Origin: Actinoplanes sp. SE50/110
GTDB lineage: Bacteria > Actinomycetota > Actinomycetes > Mycobacteriales > Micromonosporaceae
DNA length: 64,000 nucleotides
Reading direction: 5' to 3'
Assembly (NCBI RefSeq): GCF_900119315.1
Contig: NZ_LT827010.1
Location: forward strand, 6,357,001-6,421,000
The position numbers and the translations under genes were made by a program. Positions 1 to 9,400 of the stretch are shown here, piece by piece (the first letter of the stretch is position 1; every line of letters starts with the position of its first letter). The notes beneath the pieces were generated by a model, which was not told where the DNA came from, did not search any database, and was given only the letters and a program-made list of their open reading frames with translations.

Positions 1-1211
1 CGCGCGGTGCGCGGGGCCGCCGGGACGGGCTGCGTTCGAGGCGTACTGGTGCTGTAGCGGGCGGTGAGCTGGTCGAGGCCGGCGGCGATGCAGGCCAGGG
101 TGGCGATCTCGTCGGCGACTTCGCGGGTGCCTTCGGTCGATCGGCTGGCGGTGTGCGCGAGGTCGGTGATGGTGGCGGTCAGCGCGAGCGCGGTGTCGGC
201 GGTGTCGTTGACGCGTTGGGTCATCGCGGTGGTGCTGGCCCGTTGCGCGTCGACGGCCGCGCCGATGTATTCCTGCTCGGTGTTGATCTGCGCGATGGCA
301 CCGGCGATGCCCTGCAACGCGGTGACGGTGGCCGCGGCGTCCTCGCGGATCGCGTCGACTTGGGCGTCGATGCTGCCGGTGGCCTGCTCGGTCTGCTGCG
401 CCAAGCCCTTCACCTCACCGGCCACCACCGCGAACCCCTTACCCGCGTCGCCGGCGCGGGCGGCTTCGATGGTGGCGTTGAGGGCCAGCAGGTTGGTTTG
501 CGCGGCGACGCTGTTGATGAACGCGACGACGCCGCTGATCTGGGTGCTGGAGGTTTCCAGCCGGGTCACGCTGTCGCGGGTGGTCGCCGCGGCCGTCACT
601 CCGTCGGTGGCGGCCTGCCCGGCGGTGGCGGCCCGGGCGGCGATCGCGTCGATGCTGGAACGCACTTCGCCGGCGCCGTCGCGCAGCTGGTGCAGGGTGG
701 TGTTGACCTCGCCGATGGACTGCGACAGCAGCATCGCCTGCTGCGCGGTCTCGGCGGTGTGCCGGGTCACCGCCCCCGCGTGCTCCGACAGCCCATCGCT
801 GGCGGCATGCAACTCCCGGGCGTGATCGGCCACCTGGCCCAGCAGCATGGCGAGGCCTTTCGCGCCCCGGTTGACGCACGCCGCGGCCAGCGTGATCTCG
901 TCACGGCCCCGGTCGTCGACGCGCACGTCGACGTCACCGGCGGCCAGCGACTCCATCGCCGCCAGCAGGGTGCGCACCCGCGCGAACCGGCGCCGCATGT
1001 CGATGACGGCCTCGGCGAACAGCAGCGTCAGCAGCAGCGCCATCACGTACAACATGCGCCGCGACAGGTCGATCTGCAGCAGTTGCCGGCCCTGCGGGTC
1101 GATCAGCAGCCACACCGTGGCGATGCTGATCGGCAGGAACATCGCCACCCCGACGCGGACCAGCAACGCCGTCGCGATGCTGTGCTGCCACCGCCGCTCG
1201 GGCGCCGGCAT
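1..1211 (-). CDS. Methyl-accepting chemotaxis protein (partial, C-terminus beyond window)
   Basis: Chemoreceptor that would signal to CheA/CheW at the inner face of the membrane. From the ATG at 1211 the protein has two hydrophobic segments at about residues 9-30 and 46-63 with only a short connecting loop. There is therefore no extracellular ligand domain of the usual size. A HAMP-like stretch and a long coiled coil follow. The highly conserved hairpin tip is clear at 440-530 (AAQTNLLALNATIEAARAG, then GKGFAVVAGEVKGLA). A GTG at 1226 is an alternative start; neither has a strong Shine-Dalgarno. It lies downstream of and overlaps the MarR frame, so the two are probably co-transcribed. The stop codon is left of the window. 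Family assignment is secure; the stimulus is unknown and may be internal or membrane-derived. Confidence 0.93.
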   Translation of the reverse strand, partial: MPAPERRWQHSIATALLVRVGVAMFLPISIATVWLLIDPQGRQLLQIDLSRRMLYVMALLLTLLFAEAVIDMRRRFARVRTLLAAMESLAAGDVDVRVDDRGRDEITLAAACVNRGAKGLAMLLGQVADHARELHAASDGLSEHAGAVTRHTAETAQQAMLLSQSIGEVNTTLHQLRDGAGEVRSSIDAIAARAATAGQAATDGVTAAATTRDSVTRLETSSTQISGVVAFINSVAAQTNLLALNATIEAARAGDAGKGFAVVAGEVKGLAQQTEQATGSIDAQVDAIREDAAATVTALQGIAGAIAQINTEQEYIGAAVDAQRASTTAMTQRVNDTADTALALTATITDLAHTASRSTEGTREVADEIATLACIAAGLDQLTARYSTSTPRTQPVPAAPRTA

Positions 1212-1710
1212 CGACTGCCCGGTCACCCGCCTGCGGCACGGCTGTGCTCGCGACGGCGTGCAGCCGGCCCAGCAGGGTGGCGAGCTGCTGCCACTCCCCA
1301 TCGCTGAACACGTCATGATGTGCCGCGAACACCTGCTCACATCGAGCCCGCCCGGCATCCAGCAAGGCGCACCCGGCCGGTGTGATAGCCACCAGGACCC
1401 GCCTGCGATCATCGACAGCACGCCGGCGCTCGATCCAGCCACGCTCGGCGAGCTGCTCGGTGACCGTGGTAACCGTCGACGAGCTCAACGCCGTCCGCTG
1501 CACCACATCGACCAGCGACAGCCCGTCCGCGGCCGCCGCCAGCGCGCTGAGCACCCACCAGCCGCCCTCGCTGAGACCCAGCTCCTCCAAAGCGGCAAGG
1601 GCCTGCGCCGTCATCCGGCGCCCCACATCACTGATCAACAACTCGACCGGGAGGGTCCGGACCTCGACTGCGTTCACACCGAGCCCATCGGCTCGACTCG
1701 GCAAGGACAT
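934..1710 (-). CDS. MarR-family transcriptional regulator with out-of-frame tail over the MCP gene
   Basis: A winged helix-turn-helix repressor of the MarR type. Residues about 15-155 carry the family pattern: recognition-helix region LSSSTVTTVTEQLAERGWIERR, and the wing DDRRRVLVAITPAG. The ATG at 1710 is chosen because GGAGG lies 4 nt upstream. MarR proteins are about 150 residues, but this frame stays open to 934. It adds some 100 low-complexity residues that are the out-of-frame reading of the chemoreceptor gene starting at 1211. Either the natural stop has been lost or a small indel near 1230 disrupted the end. The recognisable domain covers 1240-1710. A perfect palindrome just upstream suggests autoregulation. 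Confidence 0.8.
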   Translation of the reverse strand: MSLPSRADGLGVNAVEVRTLPVELLISDVGRRMTAQALAALEELGLSEGGWWVLSALAAAADGLSLVDVVQRTALSSSTVTTVTEQLAERGWIERRRAVDDRRRVLVAITPAGCALLDAGRARCEQVFAAHHDVFSDGEWQQLATLLGRLHAVASTAVPQAGDRAVDAGARAAVAAQHRDGVAGPRRGGDVPADQHRHGVAADRPAGPATAADRPVAAHVVRDGAAADAAVRRGRHRHAAPVRAGAHPAGGDGVAGRR

Positions 1711-1717
1711 GAGTCCT

Positions 1718-1742
1718 CCGGTGCCGAAACATCCGGCACCGG
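1718..1742. promoter_or_regulatory. Palindrome in the marR leader, likely operator
   Basis: A perfect 9-bp inverted repeat (CCGGTGCCG, 7-nt spacer, CGGCACCGG) sits immediately 5' of the GGAGG of the MarR gene. MarR dimers bind palindromes of this size, and autorepression from such sites is typical of the family. Binding by this particular protein is inferred. Confidence 0.45.
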
Positions 1743-1781
1743 AAGAGTCAGAGGAATGGAGTAGACCAAGCGGTGAACTCG

Positions 1782-2087
1782 CTACGACTCGAACTCGAAG
1801 CTGTATCGGCCGGGGTGCGCTTTGGGAAGCAGGCAGTCGTCGTCGCTCTGCTGGTTGTGGTGGTCGCAGAAGTCCGCGAGGGTCAGCGCGCGCTGACCGG
1901 CGTCCCAGCGGATCCACCAGTGGTCGCCGTGCTGGGTGGCGATGAGGAATGCCGTGTGCTGTTCGTCGTGACCGGCGGCCAATTCGCAGGTGATCTTTGC
2001 GCTGAGCGCCTCAACGGGGTCCGTCAGCGAGCCGAGCACGGTCAGCTCGTAGCCGGTGAGGTGGTCGCGACGGCGCATGACGGCCAT
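1782..2087 (-). CDS. Small hypothetical protein (101 aa)
   Basis: An acidic soluble protein of about 101 residues with no family I recognise. It contains an HHNQQSDDD stretch and ends in SFEFES. Third codon positions are GC-rich, as in a real gene of this genome, and no better frame exists opposite. An internal ATG at 2078 (MRRRDHLTG) is an equally good start; neither has an obvious ribosome site. It lies between the marR gene and a STAS gene, all on the minus strand. Confidence 0.55.
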   Translation of the reverse strand: MAVMRRRDHLTGYELTVLGSLTDPVEALSAKITCELAAGHDEQHTAFLIATQHGDHWWIRWDAGQRALTLADFCDHHNQQSDDDCLLPKAHPGRYSFEFES

Positions 2088-2161
2088 AGCCAGGAGGCTG
2101 GAGCGTCGCCGTTCGTAGCACCATATGCCTACTCGACGGCTGCGACGATCCCCCTACGAGG

Positions 2162-2470
2162 TCAATCCGCGCCGGTGAGGGTCTGCAACATGCGGAGCAG
2201 GCTCAGGACCCGGCGGACTGTCGGCTGCGGGTTCACCAGTCGCAGGGTGATGCCTGCATCCCGGGCCTCACCGTAGGCGCGGTCGAGGACTGCGATACCG
2301 GAGGAGTCGCAGAAGCTGACCTGGGCGAAGTCGATCACGATCGTGGTGGTGCCGGGCCGAGTGACCGCTTGGTGCAGAGGTTTATGCAGGTCGTCAGCCG
2401 TGTCCATGTCCAGTTCACCGGCCACGTTCAGATACACAGTGCCGGCGTCCGTACTGACGATGATGTTCAC
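2162..2470 (-). CDS. STAS-domain anti-anti-sigma factor
   Basis: A single-domain STAS protein of 102 residues, the usual size for SpoIIAA/RsbV-type antagonists that bind an anti-sigma kinase. The phosphorylatable serine lies in the family motif CDSSGI at about residue 57. Strands on either side (VYLNVAGELD and TTIVIDFAQVSF) fit the fold. No partner kinase lies in the window, so its target is unknown. Confidence 0.9.
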   Translation of the reverse strand: MNIIVSTDAGTVYLNVAGELDMDTADDLHKPLHQAVTRPGTTTIVIDFAQVSFCDSSGIAVLDRAYGEARDAGITLRLVNPQPTVRRVLSLLRMLQTLTGAD

Positions 2471-2851
2471 TGTTGGCCCTGGCGGTCGAGAGAGCGGGGC
2501 CCCGAGCGGTGCCGTCTTGGAAGCCGTTGCATGGTCATAGTCTGCTCACCGCCGCTGTGTCGGTTGGTTTTCGGTACGGCGCTGTCGTAGAGGATTTCCA
2601 GCAGGCCAGCGAGTTCCCGCGCGTACGGGGTACGGGCTGCAGTCCTTCAACGACGATGACTCATCGCCTCGGGATAACACCTGGCCGGTCTCGGCTACAA
2701 CCAGCACACGGCACCCTACAGGCCGCTCGCGCCACCTCGGATGGGCGCGGCGAGCCCTCCACCTGGCCTGATCGGTTCGCCGAAAGAGGTTCAGCGCAAC
2801 GCAGCCAAGACAAGCTTGCCGCCCTCCAGGTGCCGGCAACCCCAGCCGAAA
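2471..2851. other. Gene-free stretch
   Basis: No reading frame here has convincing codon usage or a recognisable domain. The stretch lies between the STAS gene and a chemoreceptor relic and probably marks the edge of an inserted block. Confidence 0.5.
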
Positions 2852-3063
2852 GCGGCGATCCGCGACGCGCTGACGAAGATGGCCAAGTCCACCGTCGCCG
2901 ACGCCGCCGCCCAGCACCAGGACAGCCAGGACACCTACCACCGGGTCCGGGCCATCGTGCTCAGCGCTGTCGCCGGCGTGCTGCTGCTGAGCGTGGCGAT
3001 CGGGGTGTGGTTCGCCCGCAGCATCACCGGCCCCCTCGGCCAATGCGTGCAGGTGCTGCGCCG
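2852..3063 (+). pseudogene. Relic of a methyl-accepting chemotaxis protein (TM2-HAMP fragment)
   Basis: The plus-strand translation shows about 70 residues of a chemoreceptor: a helical extracellular tail (TVADAAAQHQDSQDTYHRVR), a transmembrane helix (IVLSAVAGVLLLSVAIGVWF) and the first HAMP helix (ARSITGPLGQCVQVLRR). Neither the sensor part nor the signalling domain is present, so this is a fragment. It is on the opposite strand to the intact receptor at 1-1211. Confidence 0.75.
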
Positions 3064-3113
3064 GACGGCTCCTGGTCCATCGGCTGACAGCCACACCCCG
3101 GCACCGACGATGC

Positions 3114-3142
3114 AGGAAGCCCCGGCAGATGCGGGGCTTCCT
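3114..3142 (-). terminator. Hairpin downstream of the NB-ARC/TPR gene
   Basis: A perfect 10-bp stem (AGGAAGCCCC / GGGGCTTCCT) with a 9-nt loop lies about 40 nt past the stop of the minus-strand STAND gene. There is no clear U-tract, so termination is plausible rather than certain. Confidence 0.45.
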
Positions 3143-3181
3143 ACGCGTCTACCCGCGTTCCACAACCATGGAAGTGGAACG

Positions 3182-5938
3182 CTATTCGTTGCTGCCACAA
3201 AGCAGCGTCAGACTCTCCTCCACGAGCTTGGTGCGAGGATCATCGTCGCCAAAGACGCGCCGGCAGCCAGCAAGCGCCTGTTCGAACAAGGGAACAGCAC
3301 GGCTCACGTCGCCTCTCGCTCGGTATGCAAAGGCGAGATTATTCAATGAGAGCACGGTACCGGGGGCATCGTCACCAAAGACCCGACGGCAGTAGGTGAT
3401 CGACTGCTCGAGCAACGGAACCGCCTTGTCCACATCACCCACCGTCCAGTACGCGGTGGCAAGGTTGTTCAACGAAAGCACAGTATCGGGATGGTGGTCG
3501 CCGAGCACTCGACGACGTCCCGTGAACGCCTGTTCGAACAAAGGAACAGCCCGACCCATATCACCGGCCTGCTCGTAGGCGTTGGCAAGGTTGTTCATCG
3601 ATGCCAGTGTGTCCGGATGGCGGTCGCCGAGCACTCGACGACGTCCCGTCAGCGACTGCTCGAACAAGGGAATAGCCCGGCCCACATCACCGGCATGCTC
3701 GTAGGCGCTGGCAAGGTTGTTCATCAAGGTCAGGGTATGCGGGTGGTCGTCGCCGAGCACTCGACGGCAGTCGGTGAGCGACTGCTCGAACAACGGAACA
3801 GCACGGCCCACATCACCCGCCGAAGCCCAGGCGAAGGCAAGGCTATTCACCGCGCTCAAGGTATCTGGGTGGTCGTCGCCGAGTGTTCGACGGTAGTCGG
3901 TGAGCGACTGCTCGAGCAACGGAATAGCTCGGGCTACATCACCCGCAACCTCGTAAGCATGGGCCAGACTGCGGACCGCGCTTAGAGTTTGCGGGTGATC
4001 GTCGCCAAATACACGACGGCAGTCGGTGAGCGACTGCTCGCAGGACGGAACAGCCGGGCCTACATCACCCGCTGAGGTATAGGCGGAGGCAAGGTTGCTC
4101 GCCACAATCAGAGTTTGCGGGTGGTCCTCGCCGAGCACTCGACGGCAGTCGGTAAGCGACTGCTCGAACAACGGAACAGCCCGGCCCAGATCACCCGTTG
4201 AGGCGCAGGCCGAGGCAAGACCATTCATCGCGTTCAGAGTGTCCGCGTGATCATCTCCGAGTATCCGCTTGTAGGCGCTGAGTGTCCGCTCAAGCAGCGG
4301 CACAGCTCGGCCCACATCACCCGCCTGTTCGTAGGCGCCGGCGAGGTTGAGCATCAAGGTCAGAGTGCCTGGGTGGTCGTCACCGAGCAACCGACGCCGA
4401 TCCGAGAGCGCCTGCTTAAACAGCGGAATAGCGCGGCCTAAGTCCCCCGCCGCCTTATAGGCGCTGGCTAAGTTGTTCACCGAGGTCAGAGTGTCGGGGT
4501 GGTCATCACTGAGCAACCGACGCCGATCCGAGAGCGCCTGCTTAAACAGCGGGATGGTTCGAGCTACGACGCCTTGGTCGTGGAGAAATACTGCTGCTTG
4601 GTTGTAGAGCGAACTGGCCGCGGTGTCGTTGTCGATGCGATTGCTGCTGTGCTCGGCGAGGGCTTCTACTTGGGACACCAATGCACGCCAGCGAGGCCAA
4701 TGCTTCGGCAGGCGCCAGTCATCGGGCATAGCCGCCCGCAACTCAGCGATCGCCTGGGTACGGGCGGTGTCGATGTCATCAGGCTGCCGGTGCGGGTCCT
4801 CAGGATCCGGAGTACGAGCGACCGCCTGAACCAGCCGATGCACAGTCAGCGTGTGCTCGTCGAGAGTGATCATGCTGTAGGCGGCGAGTCGGCCGAGCGC
4901 CCGGGCGATCGTCGGCGGGTCAGCCAATCCGGCAAGCAGGGCACGATAAATGGCGTCTGGGGCGTACCAGGCCACGACCCGCAGAATCTTGCCCGCCAGA
5001 GGTGTGTCAGCGAGCCGGTCGAGGGTGACCCGCCAGACCCGGGCGATGGTGCGCTCACCGGCACCTTCACCGCCGTGGGCGAACATGTTGGCGGGATATT
5101 GCTTCAACAGCTGAAGGTAGGCGGAGCTGGACAGGCCTGTTTCGGCGAGGTATGCCGCGGCCTGGTCCACCGCCAGCGGCAGACAGCCCAGCTCCCGGGC
5201 CACTTGCACCAGCCCGTCGGCGTCGCGGTCACGGCCACTGCCGGCCAAGACCTGCCGCATCGCCTCGACAGCGTCATCGAGGTCGAGCACATCCAACGCG
5301 ATCGCGGTGGCAATGCCCGCCCAGCCGGTGGCCCGCCGGCTGGTGACCAGCACCCGGCCGGTGCCGACACGAGCCGACAAGCGGGCGACATCGCCCGGGT
5401 CGTTGACGTTGTCCAGGACCAGCAGCCACCCGTCGTGCGAGGCGAGCCACTGCAGCGCCCGTTCCCGCAGCACCTCCAGCGATAGGCCATCGGGCAGGTC
5501 GGTCTGCAAAGCGGTCGCCAACGTGGCCAACCCGGCGTCGATACCGGCTGTCGTGTCCGCGTCGATCCACCACACCGGCCGGTACCGGTCACGGTGCTGC
5601 CACGCCCACTGTGCCGCCAGTGTGCTCTTACCGACCCCACCCAACCCGTGGACAGCCTGAACCACCGCGGCCCCCGGCTCGGCCAGCACCTCATCGAGCT
5701 GGCGGAGCTGCGTGCCACGGCCGACGAACACACCCGGCGCCACCGCCACGTTGACCAACCCGTCCGGCGCCGGCACCGCAGCCGGCCGCACCGACACCGG
5801 CGACACAGCGGCGGCAGGGAAATGGTTGTGCTGGACGTTGCGATCACCTACTTGCAGACCCTGAGCATGGGAGACCGTGACACCGCCGTCACCGGCCGCC
5901 TGCGCGCCCGGCTGGACGTCGCCGTGCTCCCGCACCAC
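3182..5938 (-). CDS. NB-ARC/STAND NTPase with kinesin-light-chain-type TPR repeats
   Basis: A STAND signalling ATPase of about 918 residues. After a short N-terminal segment containing GDRNVQHNHF comes the NB-ARC module: P-loop GLGGVGKST at about residues 95-103, Walker B-like WLLVLDNVND, and the arginine sensor region VLVTSRR. Residues from about 460 to the end are ten complete and one partial 42-residue TPR repeats of the form GDDHPDTL..NNLA.AY..AGD. Start: GTG at 5938, with AAGGGGGA 5 nt upstream, is preferred to the ATG at 6028. Related proteins act as threat sensors or regulators in actinomycetes. The effector is not evident, because the N-terminus is too short for a known catalytic domain. 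It is divergent from the Rhs gene. The nearly identical repeats (126 bp) suggest expansion by recombination. Confidence 0.88.
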   Translation of the reverse strand: MVREHGDVQPGAQAAGDGGVTVSHAQGLQVGDRNVQHNHFPAAAVSPVSVRPAAVPAPDGLVNVAVAPGVFVGRGTQLRQLDEVLAEPGAAVVQAVHGLGGVGKSTLAAQWAWQHRDRYRPVWWIDADTTAGIDAGLATLATALQTDLPDGLSLEVLRERALQWLASHDGWLLVLDNVNDPGDVARLSARVGTGRVLVTSRRATGWAGIATAIALDVLDLDDAVEAMRQVLAGSGRDRDADGLVQVARELGCLPLAVDQAAAYLAETGLSSSAYLQLLKQYPANMFAHGGEGAGERTIARVWRVTLDRLADTPLAGKILRVVAWYAPDAIYRALLAGLADPPTIARALGRLAAYSMITLDEHTLTVHRLVQAVARTPDPEDPHRQPDDIDTARTQAIAELRAAMPDDWRLPKHWPRWRALVSQVEALAEHSSNRIDNDTAASSLYNQAAVFLHDQGVVARTIPLFKQALSDRRRLLSDDHPDTLTSVNNLASAYKAAGDLGRAIPLFKQALSDRRRLLGDDHPGTLTLMLNLAGAYEQAGDVGRAVPLLERTLSAYKRILGDDHADTLNAMNGLASACASTGDLGRAVPLFEQSLTDCRRVLGEDHPQTLIVASNLASAYTSAGDVGPAVPSCEQSLTDCRRVFGDDHPQTLSAVRSLAHAYEVAGDVARAIPLLEQSLTDYRRTLGDDHPDTLSAVNSLAFAWASAGDVGRAVPLFEQSLTDCRRVLGDDHPHTLTLMNNLASAYEHAGDVGRAIPLFEQSLTGRRRVLGDRHPDTLASMNNLANAYEQAGDMGRAVPLFEQAFTGRRRVLGDHHPDTVLSLNNLATAYWTVGDVDKAVPLLEQSITYCRRVFGDDAPGTVLSLNNLAFAYRARGDVSRAVPLFEQALAGCRRVFGDDDPRTKLVEESLTLLCGSNE

Positions 5939-6075
5939 AGTGATCCCCCTTGTCAGGCCGCCACCACAACGAACGCCGTGCCCATCCCCGGCAGGTCGTG
6001 CCCACTGCCAACCTCTCAGCAGCGGCAACCGTCACAACAGACGCCTACCCGCTGAACTCGGCCCGTCACGCCTCA

Positions 6076-6238
6076 AGGATTCCACGACGATCGGGGCTGG
6101 CAGGTCAAGGACGTGCTGGCGGATTGCGGCGGTGCGGCCGCTGGTGGTCGGGACGCCAAGTTCGGGGATCAGTGGCGACGGGGTGCGCGCCTGGAGCGGT
6201 TGGCCGGCGCGGCGGCCGGGAAATAGCCACCGTGAGTC
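6076..6238 (-). pseudogene. Integrase C-terminal relic
   Basis: In the minus frame a stretch beginning SRWLFPGRRAGQPL and continuing LSPLI.ELGVPTT.GRTAAIRQHVLDLPAPIV resembles the C-terminal third of actinomycete site-specific integrases (an R..AIRQH box followed by LPAPIVA). The rest of the gene is absent. A more decayed copy of the same kind lies at 48965-49215. Confidence 0.55.
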
Positions 6239-6259
6239 GCGGTTGGTGGCGGTGCGCGT

Positions 6260-6430
6260 GTTGCTCGTATCGCGGAATCGCCCGCCCCAGATCCCCGACC
6301 GTCTCGTAGGCGCCGGCAAGGTTGTTCACCGAGCTTAGCGTGTCAGGGTGGTGGTCGCCGAGCACCCAGCGTCGATGGCCAACGCCTGCTCGCACAGCGG
6401 GATCGCCCGGCCCAGATGCTAGACCGCGAG
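6260..6430 (-). pseudogene. TPR-repeat fragment
   Basis: A single 42-residue TPR unit (WVLGDHHPDTLSSVNNLAGAY then ETVGDLGRAIP), nearly identical to those of the neighbouring STAND gene, is followed by unrelated sequence. It is a leftover of a second TPR gene or of a rearranged end of the first. Confidence 0.6.
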
Positions 6431-6471
6431 CTTTTCCCGCTTTGAACAAGTAGATGCCTTAAGTTCCTAGT

Positions 6472-9400
6472 ATGGTTATCTGGGGCTTTCGAGGTAAGCA
6501 TGGCTTCGGTTCAGCGTTCATATATCTGATCATCGTTGCACTGCTGGCACCGTCTGCCGTGATTGTCGACGCGTTACCGGCGACGGCCCGCGCTGTGGGC
6601 AGCGGCGCGGACTTCGTCTACGACGAGCTCGGCCGCCTCGTTACCGTTGTCAGAGGCGCCGGTGGCGCCGACGGCGTAGCCCGATACGAGTACGACACGG
6701 CCGGCAACATCACCGCCGTCCGGCGGGAGAACCCCACCACGGCCGGGGTTATCGATTTTGACCCGCGCCTGGGCCGGGCCGGCACCGACGTGACCATCCT
6801 GGGCCGCGGCTTCGCCGCGACGGCGGCACAGAACTCAGTGCAGTTCGGCTCCGCTCCCGCCGCCGTGTTGTCCGCCTCCACGACCCGGCTGGTAGTTCGG
6901 GTGCCCAGCGACGGGACGTCGGGCCCGATCCGGGTGGCCACGCCGACCGGTGCGTACACCAGCGCCCAGCCGTTCCGGTTTCCACCGCCTGGACCAGCGG
7001 TCACCGGCATCAGTCCAGTGACCGTCGCGGCCGGATCGACCGTGCGGATCGAGGGTGGCAACTTCTCACCCCGCCTCGCAGAGAACGCGGTCGACTTCAA
7101 CGGCCAGCTCGGCGAGGTGGTCGCTGCCACAGCGAGCACGCTGACTGTTCGGGCGCCGGCGGGCGTCACCTCTGGGCCGATCGGCGTGTCTACCCCCTTC
7201 GGGCAGACACGCAGTTCGGGATACGCGTACGTGCCGCCGTCATCGTTCGGGGTGGCTGACGTCGACTTCACCACGTCGCTGGCCACGGGAGCCGCCACCA
7301 CGGTCCGGGTGTCGAAACCAGAGAAGATCGCGATGGTTGTCCTCGCCGGCTATGCGGGTCAGCGAGTGACGTTGCGGGCGACCGGCATCACGATCGACTC
7401 GGGCGTCCTGACGGTACTCAAGCCGGATGGCGAAGAGTTGGACTACTGGACGTTTTCCAGCGGCGGCGAGCTATTCACCGACACCTTGACCTTGCCCATG
7501 GCCGGCACCTACACAATCGTCGTCGACCCCCGCGACCAGCACACCGGCACCCTCCAGGTGGCGTTGGCGGCGGTGCCGGCCGACGACACGGCGGCTGTCA
7601 CGGTGGGCGGGCCGGCGTCGACCGTCCGCATCACCGCCGCCGGGCAGAACGGCCGGCGCACCTTTCCCGGGTCGGTGGGCCAGCGGGTGACGTTGCGGGC
7701 GACCGGCATCACGATCGACTCGGGCGTCCTGACGGTACTCAAGCCGGATGGCGAAGAGTTGGACTACTGGACGTTTTCCAGCGGCGGCGAGCTATTCACC
7801 GACACCTTGACCTTGCCCATGGCCGGCACCTACACGATCGTCGTCGACCCCCGCGACCAGCACACCGGCACCCTCCAGGTGGCGTTGGCGGCGGTGCCGG
7901 CCGACGACACGGCGGCTGTCACGGTGGGCGGGCCGGCGTCGACCGTCCGCATCACCGCCGCCGGGCAGAACGGCCGGCGCACCTTTCCCGGGTCGGTGGG
8001 CCAGCGGGTGACGTTGCGGGCGACCGGCATCACGATCGACTCGGGCGTCCTGACGGTACTCAAGCCGGATGGCGAAGAGTTGGACTACTGGACGTTTTCC
8101 AGCGGAAACGAGCTCACCCCCGATCCCCTGACGTTGCCCACAGCCGGCACCTACACGATCGTCGTCGATCCTCGCGACCAGCACACCGGCACCCTGCAGG
8201 TGGCGCTGACGGCAGCGTCCGGCGGAGCGCGTCCGGCGGAGCGCCCCCGGCTGGCCGCGCCGACCACGTCGCTGACGGGCAGGGTAGCCCGGCTGAACGG
8301 CGCCGGCCTGGCCAAGGTGACGCTGCGGGTCGGTAATCGGGCCGCGGTCGCTGATCCAGCCGGAAACTTCACCATCACCGGCCTGCCGTCCGGGCGGCAT
8401 AAGCTGCACATCGACGGCCACGCCGCCAACCGTGCCGGCCGCCGGTACGGCGTGTTCGAAGCGACGGTGGACCTGGTGGCGGACACCGCCAACGTGCTGC
8501 CGTTCACCGTCTGGATGCCTGAACTGGACACCGCCCACGAAGTCCGCGTCGCGTCGCCCACGACCCGCGAAGTCGTACTGACCAACCCGAAGGTGCCTGG
8601 CCTGGAGGTGCACATCCCGGCCGGCACCGTGATCCGGGACGAGAACGGCGCGGTGGTACGCCGGCTCGGCATCACCGCGATCCCGCCCCACCGGCCACCG
8701 TTCCCGCTGCCGCACCTGGGCGTCCACGCGCCCGTCTACTTCACGGTGCAGCCCGGTGGGGCCTACCTGTGGCCGCGCGGCGCCCGCATCATCTACCCCA
8801 ACCACAGCCGGCTGCCGGCGCGCCAGAAAGTCGAGTTCTGGAGCTATGAACCGGGCGGCCGCGGCTGGCACGTCTACGGCCACGGCCAGGTGTCACCGGA
8901 CCGGCGGCAGGTGGAGCCCGCGCCCGGCGTCGGCGTGTACGAGTTCACCGGCGCCATGTTCAACGCCGGCAACCTGCCGCCGGACGTCGGGCCCCCGCCG
9001 GGTGGCTGCAGCCAGGCCGGCGACCCGGTGGACTGCGCCACCGGCCTCTTCCTGCACTCAGAGACCGACCTGCGCCTCGACGACGTGCTGCCGATCGGCC
9101 TGGAACGCACGTATCGGCCCGGCGACCCAAGGTCCCGGGCGTTCGGCATCGGCACCACGCTGACCTACGACATGTTCCTGTGGTCGGCCGAGCAGTACCG
9201 CCAGGTCGACCTGGTGCTGCCAGACGGCGGCCGGGTCCACTACGTGCGCACCTCGGCGGGCACGGGCTGGTCCGACGCCGTGTTCGAACACACCGGCAGC
9301 CCCGGCGAGTTCTACCGTTCGCGGATCAGTTGGGGCGCCGCGGGCGGCTGGCTGCTGACACTGCGCGATGGCACGGTGCTGGAGTTCCCGCAGTACCGGC

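Noticed and set aside
1200..1240. Programmed frameshift between marR and the receptor
   Set aside because: No slippery sequence or stimulatory structure is evident; reported only as an overlap.
153..1307. Long plus-strand open frames opposite the chemoreceptor
   Set aside because: They are GC-driven shadows with no domain and poor codon usage; the minus strand has the conserved receptor tip.
3200..4560. Regular repeats that might look like a CRISPR array
   Set aside because: The period is 126 bp, the repeats are imperfect and they encode TPR units in one continuous frame.
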